Positions 51,997 to 61,419 of a DNA stretch of 64,000 bases are shown piece by piece (the first letter of the stretch is position 1; each line of letters starts with the position of its first letter). The notes below the pieces were generated by a model. The model worked only from the letters and a program-made list of their open reading frames with translations. It was not told where the DNA came from and ran no database searches. The position numbers and the translations under genes are program-made. The DNA is from Phenylobacterium zucineum HLK1 (GTDB lineage Bacteria; Pseudomonadota; Alphaproteobacteria; Caulobacterales; Caulobacteraceae): positions 3,140,001 to 3,204,000 of the forward strand of contig NC_011144.1 of the NCBI RefSeq assembly GCF_000017265.1, read 5' to 3'.

Positions 51997-52145
51997 CCCC
52001 CTCCTCTCCTCTCCCCCCGGGCGCAGCCCGGAGAGGGAGAAGCGGGGAGAGGGCGAGCTGAGCGAGTGGGGCGGTCGCAGGTCCGCTGGCGCGGGCCCCC
52101 TCTCCTCGATCCTCTCCCTCTCGCTTCGCGGGGGAGAGGAGGGGA
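51997..52145. repeat. Dispersed intergenic repeat, copy 2
   Basis: About 150 bp, with inverted ends CCCCTCCTCTCCTCTCCCCC and its purine complement; 52111-52135 is identical over 25 bases to 45340-45364. It fills the gap between the two DUF1801 genes. No gene. Confidence 0.75.
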
Positions 52146-52166
52146 CAGAGACCTGAGGAGACCGAC

Positions 52167-52583
52167 ATGACCGCGACGAGCGAGCCCTCCGCGTCCCGGC
52201 TGATCGATGCGCGGATCGCCGAGCTGGGCGACTGGCGCGGGGAGACGCTGGCGCGGGTGCGGGCGCTGATCCACGAGGCCTGTCCGGACGTGACGGAGGA
52301 GTGGAAGTGGCGCGGGGTGCCGGTGTGGTCGCAGGACGGCATCCTGTGCACCGGCGAGACCTACAAGGCGGCGGTGAAGCTGACGTTCGCGAAGGGGGCG
52401 GCGCTGCCCGACCCGGCCGGCCTGTTCAACGCCAGCCTGGAGGGGAACACCCGCCGGGCCATCGACATCCACGAGGGCGAGGCGCTGGAGCCCGAGGCGT
52501 TCAAGGCGCTGATCCGGGCGGCCGCCGCGCTGAACGGGGGCAAGCGGGGCCGCGGCTCGACAGCGGCGGGCGGCGCATCCTAG
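52167..52583 (+). CDS. DUF1801 domain protein, second
   Basis: 138 aa, CTGAGGAGACC before the ATG. Core TEEWKWRGVPVWSQDGILCTG, AVKLTFAKGAAL and NTRRAIDIHEGE is DUF1801. The C-terminal Gly/Ser/Arg tail is unstructured. It is only distantly similar to the gene at 51566, so this is co-location more than recent duplication. Confidence 0.83.
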   Translation: MTATSEPSASRLIDARIAELGDWRGETLARVRALIHEACPDVTEEWKWRGVPVWSQDGILCTGETYKAAVKLTFAKGAALPDPAGLFNASLEGNTRRAIDIHEGEALEPEAFKALIRAAAALNGGKRGRGSTAAGGAS

Positions 52584-52609
52584 CAAGGGCGCCCGTCCCG
52601 GAGTTCCGC

Positions 52610-53746
52610 ATGCGTCCGACCGCCCTCGCCCTCGGCCTGCTGGCCGCCCTCGCCGCGCTGCCGGCCAGCGCCCAGAGCGAACCGAAGCCGTTCTCGCGCG
52701 ACGACGCGCGGGCGATCATCCGGGACGCGCGCAAGATCGTCTCGCCGCAGGGGATCGAGGAGCTGCGGGCCGTGGAGATCAACGGCCTGCCGCAGTGGAT
52801 CAGCGTGCGCGGCCGCGACCGGCGCAACCCGATCCTGCTGTTCATCCACGGCGGCCCGGCCTCGACCGAAATGCCGGTGAGCTGGCTGTACCAGAGCCCG
52901 TGGGAGGACTTCTTCACCGTCGTCCAGTGGGACCAGCGGGCGGCGGGCAAGACCGCGGTCGGCGCCGACCACGCCGCGGTCGGCCCGACGGTGACGGTCG
53001 AGCAGATGACCGCCGACGGCGAGGCGATGGTCGCCCACCTGCGCGAGCGCTACGGCAAGGAGAAGGTCTTCGTTCTCGGCCATTCGTGGGGCTCGGTGAT
53101 CGGGCTGAACCTGGCCCGGCGGCGGCCCGAGTGGCTGCACGCCTACGTCGGCATGGGCCAGATCGTGGACTGGAACGCCAACGAGGCCGCCGGCTACGAC
53201 TTCGCCCTGCGCATGGCCCGGGCCGACGGCAACGCCCAGGCGGTGCGAGAGCTGGAGGCGCTCGCCCCCTACCCGCCGGCCGAAGGCGTGCTGTCGTTCG
53301 AGCAGGTGGTGACCCAGCGCAAGTGGGTGATCCACTACGGCGGGCTGACCATGGGACGGTCCGACTTCGCCTACGACCTCAACGCCCGGAAGATCTCGCC
53401 GGACTACACCGACCGGGACCTGTCGCCCGGCGTGCCGGACGGCGATGCGCTGATCCGGCTGCTGCCCGGCATGACGGCGCTGGACTTCGCGCAGGTGAAC
53501 CGGGTGGAGACGCCGGTGTTCCTGTTCCTGGGCCGCCGCGACTACCAGACGCCCTCGAAGGTCGCCGCCGACTGGCACGCCAGGCTGCAGGCGCCGCAGA
53601 AGGGGCTGTTCTGGTTCGAACGGTCGGCGCACATGATGCACCTGGAACAGCCCGGGAAGGTCCTGATGCACCTCGTCAACGACATCCGGCCGATCGCCGA
53701 GCGGGCGGGCGACGTCGCCCCGCCCGACCGGCCGGGCGTGGACTGA
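52610..53746 (+). CDS. Exported alpha/beta hydrolase (proline iminopeptidase-like)
   Basis: 378 aa. Signal peptide ends at PASAQ. FIHGGPAS is the HGGP oxyanion motif of S33 peptidases, the nucleophile is in LGHSWGS, the acid Asp is in GRRDYQTP, and the His is in SAHMMH. Function: aminopeptidase or esterase in the periplasm. Its stop overlaps the next ATG (TGATG), so the lipoprotein is coupled to it. Confidence 0.87.
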   Translation: MRPTALALGLLAALAALPASAQSEPKPFSRDDARAIIRDARKIVSPQGIEELRAVEINGLPQWISVRGRDRRNPILLFIHGGPASTEMPVSWLYQSPWEDFFTVVQWDQRAAGKTAVGADHAAVGPTVTVEQMTADGEAMVAHLRERYGKEKVFVLGHSWGSVIGLNLARRRPEWLHAYVGMGQIVDWNANEAAGYDFALRMARADGNAQAVRELEALAPYPPAEGVLSFEQVVTQRKWVIHYGGLTMGRSDFAYDLNARKISPDYTDRDLSPGVPDGDALIRLLPGMTALDFAQVNRVETPVFLFLGRRDYQTPSKVAADWHARLQAPQKGLFWFERSAHMMHLEQPGKVLMHLVNDIRPIAERAGDVAPPDRPGVD

Positions 53747-54270
53747 TGCGGCGGCTGATCGCCGCCGCCGGCGCCGGCCTGCTGCTGGCCGCGTGTGGGC
53801 GGGAGGAGGAGCGCGCGCCCGAGGCGCCGCCCGTGCTGGAGGTCCCGCTGGCCGCGTCCGTGGCCACCCCCGCCCAGGCGGCGGAGGCCTGGAGCCTGGA
53901 CGCCTCGGCCACGGCCGGGACGGCGGCGGTGCTGAGCTATCCCGGCGGCGCTGAGCGGCTGCGGATCGCCTGCCGCCGGGGCCCCGCCGAACTCTACGTG
54001 GAAGCGCCCACCATCGCCCGGATCGGCAGCGAGGAGCGGCTGACCCTGAGCGCGGGCGACGAGCTGGCCACCCTGGTGGCGCAGGTGGTGGACGCCCCGC
54101 CGGAAGCGCCGCTGACCGCGCGCGGGACCCTGCCGGCGGCCTGGATCGAGGCGATGGCGGCGGGCCGGCCGCTGGCGGTGACCTACGGCGCGACCTCGCT
54201 GAGCCTGCCGCCCCTGCCCGCCGACACGCGCGCGGCCTTCGCCGAGGCGTGCCGGCAGGCGCTGGGCTAG
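53746..54270 (+). CDS. Hypothetical lipoprotein coupled to hydrolase
   Basis: 174 aa. Lipobox LLAAC (Cys17), an acidic linker (GREEERAPEAPP), then a beta-rich domain. The start overlaps the hydrolase stop. No family recognised; the coupling suggests an envelope partner of the hydrolase. Confidence 0.72.
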   Translation: MRRLIAAAGAGLLLAACGREEERAPEAPPVLEVPLAASVATPAQAAEAWSLDASATAGTAAVLSYPGGAERLRIACRRGPAELYVEAPTIARIGSEERLTLSAGDELATLVAQVVDAPPEAPLTARGTLPAAWIEAMAAGRPLAVTYGATSLSLPPLPADTRAAFAEACRQALG

Positions 54271-54274
54271 GCGG

Positions 54275-55150
54275 TCACTCGGCCGGCTCGAGAGCCCGTT
54301 CCCCGGCGTGCGCGCCCTCGACGGGCCGGCCCTCGAAGAAGGCCAGCATGTCGGCGTTGACGAGGTCGGCGTGGGTCGTGGCCACCCCGTGCGGCAGGCC
54401 CGGATAGACCTTCAGCGTCCCCTTCCGCAGCAGCTTGATCGCCTTCAGGGCCGCGGCCTGGATGGGGACGATCTGGTCGTCGTCGCCGTGCAGCAGCAGG
54501 ACGGGGATGTCGATCGACTTCAGGTCCTCGGTGAAGTCGGTCTCGGAGAAGGCCTTGATGCAGTCGTAGTGGGCCTTCACCCCGCCCATCATGCCCTGCA
54601 GCCACCACTTGCGGATCAGGCCCTCGCTGACCTTCGCGCCGGGCCGGTTGAAGCCGAAGAACGGGCCGGCCGGGACGTCGATGTAGGTCTGGGCGCGGTC
54701 ATCCAGCAGCAGCTTGCGGTAGCCGTCGAAGACCTCGATGGGCGTGCCCTCGGGGTTGGACTCCTTCCGGACCATCACCGGCGGGATGGCGCCGATCAGC
54801 ACGGCCATGGACGCGCGGTCGGTCCCGTGCCGGCCGAGGTAGCGGGCCACCTCGCCGCCGCCGGTGGAGTGGCCGACGTGGATGGCGTCCTTCAGGTCCA
54901 GCGCCTCGACCAGCGCGCGCAGGTCGTCGGCGTAGGTGTCCATCTCGTTGCCGTCCCAGGTCTGGCTGGAGCGGCCGTGGCCGCGCCGGTCGTGGGCGAT
55001 GACCCGGTAGCCCTGGGCGCCGAAGAACATCATCTGGGCGTCCCAGTCGTCGGCGGTCAGCGGCCAGCCGTGGCTGAACACGATGGGCCGGCCCTGGCCC
55101 CAGTCCTTGTAGAAGATCCGGGCGCCGTCGCGGGTGGTGATCTCGGGCAT
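54275..55150 (-). CDS. Alpha/beta hydrolase (non-heme chloroperoxidase-like)
   Basis: 291 aa from the ATG at 55148-55150, with AAGGAG upstream. Motifs: [17 protein letters not shown], nucleophile GHSTGGGE, acid HGDDDQIVP and LPHGVATTH. The form matches cofactor-free chloroperoxidases/esterases. No signal peptide, so cytoplasmic. An in-frame extension to 55303 is not conserved. Confidence 0.9.
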   Translation of the reverse strand: MPEITTRDGARIFYKDWGQGRPIVFSHGWPLTADDWDAQMMFFGAQGYRVIAHDRRGHGRSSQTWDGNEMDTYADDLRALVEALDLKDAIHVGHSTGGGEVARYLGRHGTDRASMAVLIGAIPPVMVRKESNPEGTPIEVFDGYRKLLLDDRAQTYIDVPAGPFFGFNRPGAKVSEGLIRKWWLQGMMGGVKAHYDCIKAFSETDFTEDLKSIDIPVLLLHGDDDQIVPIQAAALKAIKLLRKGTLKVYPGLPHGVATTHADLVNADMLAFFEGRPVEGAHAGERALEPAE

Positions 55151-55470
55151 GGCAAGGCTCCTTCTGCTCAGGGGAGAGGACCGACAGGGGCCGGCGCGCG
55201 CCCACGGCCCACGAAGGCGCGAGGCGGGGACCAGCGACACTGGAAGATCAGGAGGTCCGGCGGGGAGGCCGGAGGCACGCATAACGGGGATCGGCGGGAG
55301 CATGACTCCGCTGCGGCGAGGCGCCCAGCGGGGCGCCGATCACATCGTCGGGATCGGATCTGGCGCAGAGCACGAACCGACGACGGCGACGCGGGGCGTG
55401 GTGCGGCGGGGTGACAGCGGGCGCGCCACGGCGCAGCCTGCGGCCAACTGATATCTTGGGGATTCCCAGC

Positions 55471-56304
55471 ATGATCCGCCGCGCCGCCCTGGCTCTCGCC
55501 ATCCTCCTCGCCGTTCCGCGCCTGGCCCAGGCGGCGCCGCCGGACGTTCGGCTCTACACGCTGGATTGCGGGCGGCTGGTCGACCAGGACCTCGACCCCT
55601 ACGCCGACGACGGCGCCTACAAGGGGCTGAAGCGGACCATGGTGGTCCCCTGCTACCTCGTGCGCCACCCGAAGGGCGACCTCCTGTGGGACACCGGCGT
55701 GCCGCAGGCCATCGCCGACATGCCGGGCGGCAAGGCGCCGGGCGGGGTCGAGGTGAAGCGCAAGCTGACCGACCAGCTCGCGGAGCTCGGGCTGTCACCG
55801 GCCGACATCGAATACCTGGCGCTGAGCCACAGTCACTTCGACCATATCGGCAACGCCGGCCTGTTCGCCGGCGCCACGTGGATTGTCGATCCCGACGAGC
55901 GTGCCTGGGCCTTCCGGCCGCAGGCGCGGGCCAACAAGACCCAGTTCGCCGCCTATTCGGCGCTCGAGACCGCGAAGACGGCCGAGGTGGGCGAGCAGCC
56001 CCACGACGTGTTCGGGGACGGCTCGGCGCTGATCGCGCCCGCCCCCGGCCACACCCCGGGCCACACGGTGCTGCTGGTGCGGCTGGCGAAGGCCGGACCG
56101 GTGCTGCTGACCGGCGACCTGTGGCACGCGGCCGAGAGCCGGGCGGGCAAACGCGTGCCGCGGTTCAATGTCGACCGGGCCGAGACGCTCGCCAGCTACG
56201 AGGCCGTGGAGGCGCTGGCGGCGCGGGAGAAGGCGCGGGTCGTCCGCCAGCACGTGCCCGAGGACTTCGAGGCGATGCCGAGGTTCCCCGAGCCGCTCCG
56301 GTGA
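55471..56304 (+). CDS. Exported MBL-fold protein (N-acyl homoserine lactonase-like)
   Basis: 277 aa from ATG 55471. Signal peptide ends near AQAAP. Metal motif HSHFDHIGN, then APGHTPGH and TGDLWH, the order seen in AiiA-type quorum-quenching lactonases. Export to the periplasm differs from cytoplasmic AiiA. Substrate inferred only. Confidence 0.84.
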   Translation: MIRRAALALAILLAVPRLAQAAPPDVRLYTLDCGRLVDQDLDPYADDGAYKGLKRTMVVPCYLVRHPKGDLLWDTGVPQAIADMPGGKAPGGVEVKRKLTDQLAELGLSPADIEYLALSHSHFDHIGNAGLFAGATWIVDPDERAWAFRPQARANKTQFAAYSALETAKTAEVGEQPHDVFGDGSALIAPAPGHTPGHTVLLVRLAKAGPVLLTGDLWHAAESRAGKRVPRFNVDRAETLASYEAVEALAAREKARVVRQHVPEDFEAMPRFPEPLR

Positions 56305-56345
56305 GACCTACGTAGAATCCCCAGGGTGCGGGCGCTCGCGCCCGG

Positions 56346-56579
56346 GTGGTATCCGCGGCGCCCTCGGGAATTCGTGTTCACGGGCCAGGACCCATTCGCA
56401 TCCACCGCACCTACGAGCTCTACCTGCACGGCGACGACGGTCCGCCGCGCTTCGAGGCCCTGACCTGCGGCTCGGAGGCGGAGCTGATGACGGCCGTGCG
56501 GCGGATCCTGACCGATCGCGGCGTCCAGTCGGTGGACGTGCGCGAGTTCGGCGAACTGCTCTTCACCCTCACGGCTTAG
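56346..56579 (+). CDS. Small hypothetical protein
   Basis: 77 aa from a GTG at 56346; the coding look is strongest after residue 16 (IRIHRTYELYLHGDDG), so the true start may lie inside. One small alpha/beta domain, no signal peptide. It overlaps the convergent gene by 11 bases. Confidence 0.55.
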   Translation: MVSAAPSGIRVHGPGPIRIHRTYELYLHGDDGPPRFEALTCGSEAELMTAVRRILTDRGVQSVDVREFGELLFTLTA

Positions 56580-57708
56580 CGGGCGGGGCCGCTGTAGCGG
56601 GCCCGACGCCCAGGCTGGCCTCGAAGTCCTGCAGGATCTCGGCGAACTCGTCGGCGAAGACCGGCTCGCCCGTCGGCGAGGGGAAGCGGTAGCGCCAGAA
56701 GCTGGCGATGTGCGAGATCGCCCCGATCCGCTCGCCCAAGGTCATGAACATGCCGGGCGCCTGCACCAGGAACTCACGGAAGGCGACCGGCCGGCCCTTG
56801 ACGGTGAGGTCCTGGAAGGCGCGGTCGTAGACCTGCAGGGTCTCCACCGCCTCGCGGCGATGCTGGGCGATGGCCGCCTGCAGGCGCTGCTGGGCCTCCT
56901 CGATGTAGCGCCGGTCGTCGTTCGCGTTCCGGCCGCCCAGGACCCGCATCGCCCGCATCTCGGCGACGACGCCGTCCAGCCGGCTCCACAGGTCGGCGAT
57001 CACCCACTTGTAGTAGAGGAAGCCCTTCCAGCTGAAGACGCCCTCCTTGTAGGCCTCGCCCTCCAGGCCGAGGGTCGCGCGCAACGGCTCCAGCCGCTCG
57101 TCCACGTCGGTGGAGAGCAGTATCTCGACGAGGCGCGCCGTGCCGGCCCCGGCGCTGGACCCGAAGGCCAGCTCGATCAGCTTGGAGATCTCGCCGCGGA
57201 CGAAGGCCTGCATGCGCTCGGCGTCGCCCGGCGAGATGGCGAAGTAGCAGCGGGCGACGTCGAAGCCGTGCCGCTTGAGCTGCTCGCGCAGCAGGAAGGG
57301 GTCGAGCGAGGGCAGCCGCTCGATCACGGCCAGCATCCGCAGGTCGCGGTGGATGTCGGCGGTATCGTCGCACAGGTCGCGCAGCAGGTCGCGCCAGCCG
57401 CGCTGGCCCACGAACACCGAGCGCGCGCCCAGCGTCAGGTCCGAATTGGCGAAGGGCAGGATCAGCTTGGTGGCGGTGGTCGGCGCCGCGCCCTCGAAGA
57501 CGTAGCGCTCGTCGGCGCGCACCCGGTGCTTCAGGAGGATGCAGGTGTTGAGCGTGCGGTTCAGGAAGAACGGCTGCAGCCGGTGCTCGGGATCGCGGCC
57601 GTTGCGGGTCGCCACCAGCGACAGGTTCAGCACCCGGCTCGTCGCGCCGTTCGCCTGCAGCGCCAGGAGGTCGCGGGTCCCGCGCCTCACCCTATTTTGG
57701 CTCTTCAT
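56569..57708 (-). CDS. Conserved hypothetical protein, 379 aa
   Basis: 379 aa, cytoplasmic and mostly helical. Strong segments: FFLNRTLNTCILLKHR, TKLILPFANSDLTLGARS, SWKGFLYYKWVIADLWSRLD and SHIASFWRYRFPSP. No catalytic pattern I recognise; the long helices and the Arg-rich AIAQHRREAVETLQVYDRAF suggest a scaffold or regulator. It is flanked by unrelated genes. Codon use is normal for the genome, so it is not a recent import. Confidence 0.72.
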   Translation of the reverse strand: MKSQNRVRRGTRDLLALQANGATSRVLNLSLVATRNGRDPEHRLQPFFLNRTLNTCILLKHRVRADERYVFEGAAPTTATKLILPFANSDLTLGARSVFVGQRGWRDLLRDLCDDTADIHRDLRMLAVIERLPSLDPFLLREQLKRHGFDVARCYFAISPGDAERMQAFVRGEISKLIELAFGSSAGAGTARLVEILLSTDVDERLEPLRATLGLEGEAYKEGVFSWKGFLYYKWVIADLWSRLDGVVAEMRAMRVLGGRNANDDRRYIEEAQQRLQAAIAQHRREAVETLQVYDRAFQDLTVKGRPVAFREFLVQAPGMFMTLGERIGAISHIASFWRYRFPSPTGEPVFADEFAEILQDFEASLGVGPATAAPPAKP

Positions 57709-57857
57709 GCCGCCGTCCGTTCCCGGACGGAAGATGGGCGCGCTTTCGTTAAGGAGGCCGAAAATGACCTATGGGCGAGGGCCCGCAACCGTAGCGGGAC
57801 GGCCCCGTCCGCGGACTCAAGACCTGGCGACATCCGAGGGCGCCACAAGCAGCCGCG

Positions 57858-59033
57858 TCAGCCGCGGCGACGCAGCCCCAGGAGCCCAACTCCCGCGACG
57901 GCCGCGAAGGCCGCCCCGGCCAGGAAGGTCGCCGCCGGTCCGAGCGCCGCCCACAGCACGCCGGCCAGCGTGCTCGCGGCGAGGAGGGCGACGCCGGTAG
58001 CCAGGTTGAACATGCCGAAAGCGGCGCCGCGCAGCCTCGGAGGCGCGGCGTCGGCCACGACGGCCGAGAGCAGTCCCTGGGTCAGGGCCATGTGCAGCCC
58101 CCAGAGCCCCGCGCCCATCAGTACGGCCGTTGGGCCCGGAGCAAGGGCCAGGACAAGATCGGCGGCCACCAGGGCGACGAGGCCTGCGGCCAGCAGCGGG
58201 CGGCGGCCGATGCGGTCGGAAAGGCCGCCCAGCGGCGCCGCGGCGACGGCGTAGACGAGGTTCATCGCTACAAGCACGAGCGGGGCGAGGGTCGCCGAGA
58301 ACCCCAGGTCCGCGCCGCGCAGGATCAGGAATGCCTCGCTGAAGCGGGCGAGCGTGAAGACCACGCCAACGCCGACCGCCCCCCAGAAGGCGACGCCGAG
58401 GGCGCCCGCCTCGGACCAACGCACCGGCGTGGCCGCAGCACGCGGAGCGCCGGCCCGCGGCTCCTCCACGCCGGCCACGACCAGGACGACCGAGATCACC
58501 GCCGGCAAGACCGCCAGCATCAGGACCGCCCGTATGTCGCCGTCGAGAAGCGCCATCAGCCCGATGGCGGCGAGCGGCCCCACGAACGCGCCGACCGTAT
58601 CCAGCGACTGCCGCACTCCATAGGCGGCGCCCCGGAGGCCGGGCGGAGTGACGTCGGCCACCAGAGCGTCCCGGGGCGCCCCGCGCACGCCCTTGCCCAC
58701 CCGGTCGGCGAACCGCGCGGCCAGAACCATCCAGGGGGCGGTCGCGAGCGGGAACAGCGGCTTGCTGGCCGCTCCGAGGCCATAGCCCAAGGCGACCAGC
58801 AGCTTGCGGCGGCCCAGCCGGTCGCTGAGCCAGCCCGAGAACAGCTTCGCGACCGAGGCGGTGGACTCCGCGATCCCCTCGATCACCCCCAGGACGGCCG
58901 GAGACGCGCCAAGTCCCACGACCAGGAACAGGGGGAGGAGGCTGTGCACCAGCTCGGACGAGACATCCATGAAGAGGGAGACGAACCCCAGGACCCACAC
59001 CGTGCGCGGCACGCGGGATGACTGTCGGGCCAT
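57858..59033 (-). CDS. MFS transporter
   Basis: 391 aa with 11-12 membrane helices. The A motif appears as GWLSDRLGRRKLL after helix 2 and GGLSDRIGRRPLL in the second half; FADRVGKGVRGAPRDALVAD is a conserved loop in one branch of major-facilitator efflux proteins. Substrate unknown. The C-terminal RRRG is cytoplasmic. Confidence 0.9.
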   Translation of the reverse strand: MARQSSRVPRTVWVLGFVSLFMDVSSELVHSLLPLFLVVGLGASPAVLGVIEGIAESTASVAKLFSGWLSDRLGRRKLLVALGYGLGAASKPLFPLATAPWMVLAARFADRVGKGVRGAPRDALVADVTPPGLRGAAYGVRQSLDTVGAFVGPLAAIGLMALLDGDIRAVLMLAVLPAVISVVLVVAGVEEPRAGAPRAAATPVRWSEAGALGVAFWGAVGVGVVFTLARFSEAFLILRGADLGFSATLAPLVLVAMNLVYAVAAAPLGGLSDRIGRRPLLAAGLVALVAADLVLALAPGPTAVLMGAGLWGLHMALTQGLLSAVVADAAPPRLRGAAFGMFNLATGVALLAASTLAGVLWAALGPAATFLAGAAFAAVAGVGLLGLRRRG

Positions 59034-59124
59034 GGAGGTCTCCTCGGCGGCGGCTGCGAGCGTGACGGCCGAAAGCGGGACGTCAACCCTGGCGCGCGGG
59101 CGCGACGCAGCGCATCAAGGGGCC

Positions 59125-59307
59125 ATGACAGACCGCGACGTCTATCTGAAGCTCTGCGCCGTGGCCGAGGAGCTGGCCCGGCTGGCCGAGGCGGCCGAGA
59201 GCGTCGTCGGCAACGCCGCGCTCACCAGCGCCGCCGACACGCTCAGCGGGACCGCGCGCGTGATCTACGAGCACTGCCTCGGCGGCGACGCGGACGGGAT
59301 CCACTGA
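59125..59307 (+). CDS. Small hypothetical protein, 60 aa
   Basis: 60 aa, ATG 59125 with AAGGGG upstream. Helical, with alternating Ala/Glu (VAEELARLAEAAESV). Good third-position GC. Its 3' end overlaps the opposing frame at 59243 by 65 bases. No family recognised. Confidence 0.6.
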   Translation: MTDRDVYLKLCAVAEELARLAEAAESVVGNAALTSAADTLSGTARVIYEHCLGGDADGIH

Positions 59308-59557
59308 GGACCGGCGGCTCGGCGAGCGCGCGCACCACGGCGGCGATCCCCCTCGCCAGGACGTAGGGGGTCCACGTCGGCGCGACGCCGTAGGGATGGC
59401 CGAGGGGCACGCGGCGGCGGAGCTGGGCGGCGATGCGCACCTCGCTGCGGGCCTCCGCGGCGGTCATGGGCCGCGGATAGCGGCTGATCAGCGGATCGCG
59501 CGGGAAGCGGGGCGATCCCAGGATGAGGTCGAGCAGCACGCCTCCGCCCTGCCACAA
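59243..59557 (-). CDS. Possible small hypothetical protein
   Basis: 104 aa. The first 75 residues (LLDLILGSPRFPRDPLISRYP; VPLGHPYGVAPTWTPYVLARG) look coding; the last 25, Arg-rich, lie over the convergent gene and look like shadow. It may be a real gene with a misplaced end, or chance. Confidence 0.4.
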   Translation of the reverse strand: MWQGGGVLLDLILGSPRFPRDPLISRYPRPMTAAEARSEVRIAAQLRRRVPLGHPYGVAPTWTPYVLARGIAAVVRALAEPPVLSGSRPRRRRGSARRSRARSR

Positions 59558-59591
59558 GCCCGCCGCGGCCCGCGATGCTCGGCGTACCCAT

Positions 59592-59630
59592 TTTGGGCCC
59601 CGTCTTTGGGCTCCCGTCTTTGGGCTCTGG
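59592..59630. repeat. Short TTTGGGC tandem repeat upstream of amidohydrolase
   Basis: TTTGGGC begins at 59592, 59605 and 59619, the first two followed by CCCGTC-type spacers of 13-14 bases. Origin unknown; it lies in the leader of the amidohydrolase. Confidence 0.7.
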
Positions 59631-59663
59631 CGCAGCCGCCCCCCGGCCCGCTAGCCTGGCGGG

Positions 59664-61340
59664 ATGCGGACCCCGATTTCCACGCCCCTCGCCCTCCTCG
59701 CCCTTGCTCTCCTCGGCGCCGGCCCGGCGAGCGCGCAGGACGCCGACCTCGTCATCTGGGGCGGCCCGATCCACACGAACGCCCAGGCCCGGCCGACGGC
59801 CGAGGCGGTGACGGTGCGCGGCGGGCGGATCGCCTACGTCGGCGACCGGGCCGGGGCCCAGGCCCAGGTCGGGCCCGGAACCCGGGTGGTGGACCTGAAG
59901 GGCGCGGCCCTGTTCCCCGGCTTCACCGACGGCCACGCCCACCTGCGCGGGATCGGCGAGCGCGAGCTGTCGCTGAACCTGGAAGGCGCGAAGTCGGCCG
60001 CCGAGGTGACCGAGCGGCTGGCGGCGCATCTGGCGGCGCGCAAGCCCGATGGGCCTGTCTGGGGCCGCGGCTGGATCGAGACGGGCTGGCCCGAGGGCCG
60101 CTTCCTGCACCGGAAGGACCTGGACCACGCGGCCCCGCACCAGCCGGTGCTGCTGGTGCGCGCCGACGGCCATGCGCTGGTCGCCAACACGGCGGCGCTG
60201 AAGGCGGCGGGCATCGACGAGACGACCAAGGCGCCCGCCGGAGGGGAGATCCTGAAGGACGCGGACGGGCGGCCCACGGGCATGCTGGTGGACAACGCCA
60301 TGGACCTGGTGGCGGACCTGCGGCGGCCGCCCAGCGAGGCCGACAGGCGCGAGGCCTACGCCGCCGCCTTCAAGGTCGAGACGGCCTACGGCTGGACCGG
60401 CGTGCACAGCATGAGCGTCGAGTGGGCCGACGTCGCCCTGCTGGAGGACCTGGCGGCCAAGGGCCAGGCGCCCCTGCGGGTCTACAACGCCGTGGACGTG
60501 GGCCAGGCGGGGCCGCTGCTGGAAGGTGGCCCGCGCGCCAGCCCGGACGGACGGATCACCACCCGGGCGGTGAAGATCTATGCCGACGGAGCGCTGGGCT
60601 CGCGCGGGGCGGCGCTGTTCGAGCCCTATGCCGACGCGCACCAGACCCGCGGGCTGATCCTGACACCGCCCGAGGAGATGAAGGCGGCGATGGAGAAGGC
60701 CTGGGGCTCGGGGATCCAGGTCGCCACCCACGCCATCGGCGACCGCGGCAACGCCGTGGTGCTGGACCTCTACGAGCAGGTGTTCGCGAACGTTCCGGCC
60801 CATGTGCGGCGGGCCGCGCCGCGCTGGCGGGTCGAGCACGCCCAGGTCGTGCGCCCGGCGGACATCCGGCGCTTCACGGACCATGCGGTGATCGCCTCGA
60901 TGCAGCCCAGCCACGCCATCGGCGACCTGCACTTCGCCCCCGCCCGTCTGGGGGACGAACGGCTGGACGGCGCCTATGCCTGGAAGAGCCTGACCGACGC
61001 CGGGGCCGTCGTGGTGGGCGGCTCGGACGCCCCGGTCGAGCGCGGCGATCCCCTGATCGAGTTCTACGCCGCGGTCGCGCGCAAGGACCTCGCCGGCTTC
61101 TCGACCCCGGCCTGGCGCCCCAAGGAGGCGCTGTCCCGCGCCGAGGCCCTGAAGCTGTTCACCTCGAACGCCGCCTTCGCCCGCTTCGCCGAGGACGAGC
61201 TCGGGAGCATCGAGCCGGGCAAGCGGGCGGACCTGTCGGCCTTCTCGGTCGACCTGATGACCGCGCCGGCCGAGGCGATCCCCAAGGGCCATGCGGTGCT
61301 GACCGTGGTGGACGGCCAGGTGGTGTTCGAACGGCGCTAG
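59664..61340 (+). CDS. Exported amidohydrolase (YtcJ-like)
   Basis: 558 aa. Signal peptide ends at PASAQ. Amidohydrolase family 3: DGHAHLRG metal motif, later THAIGDRGN and RVEHAQ, and Asp in GGSDAPVE. It resembles YtcJ-type enzymes of unknown substrate. No regulator is adjacent. The C-terminus has the usual TSNAAFARFAEDELGSIEPGKRADL module. Confidence 0.9.
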   Translation: MRTPISTPLALLALALLGAGPASAQDADLVIWGGPIHTNAQARPTAEAVTVRGGRIAYVGDRAGAQAQVGPGTRVVDLKGAALFPGFTDGHAHLRGIGERELSLNLEGAKSAAEVTERLAAHLAARKPDGPVWGRGWIETGWPEGRFLHRKDLDHAAPHQPVLLVRADGHALVANTAALKAAGIDETTKAPAGGEILKDADGRPTGMLVDNAMDLVADLRRPPSEADRREAYAAAFKVETAYGWTGVHSMSVEWADVALLEDLAAKGQAPLRVYNAVDVGQAGPLLEGGPRASPDGRITTRAVKIYADGALGSRGAALFEPYADAHQTRGLILTPPEEMKAAMEKAWGSGIQVATHAIGDRGNAVVLDLYEQVFANVPAHVRRAAPRWRVEHAQVVRPADIRRFTDHAVIASMQPSHAIGDLHFAPARLGDERLDGAYAWKSLTDAGAVVVGGSDAPVERGDPLIEFYAAVARKDLAGFSTPAWRPKEALSRAEALKLFTSNAAFARFAEDELGSIEPGKRADLSAFSVDLMTAPAEAIPKGHAVLTVVDGQVVFERR

Positions 61341-61419
61341 GCGGGCCGGACCGAGGAACCCCTCGGGGAGCCGGGGGTTGAGGGCGCGACCCGCAACCTC
61401 AAGCCTTGGAGCGCCCCGC

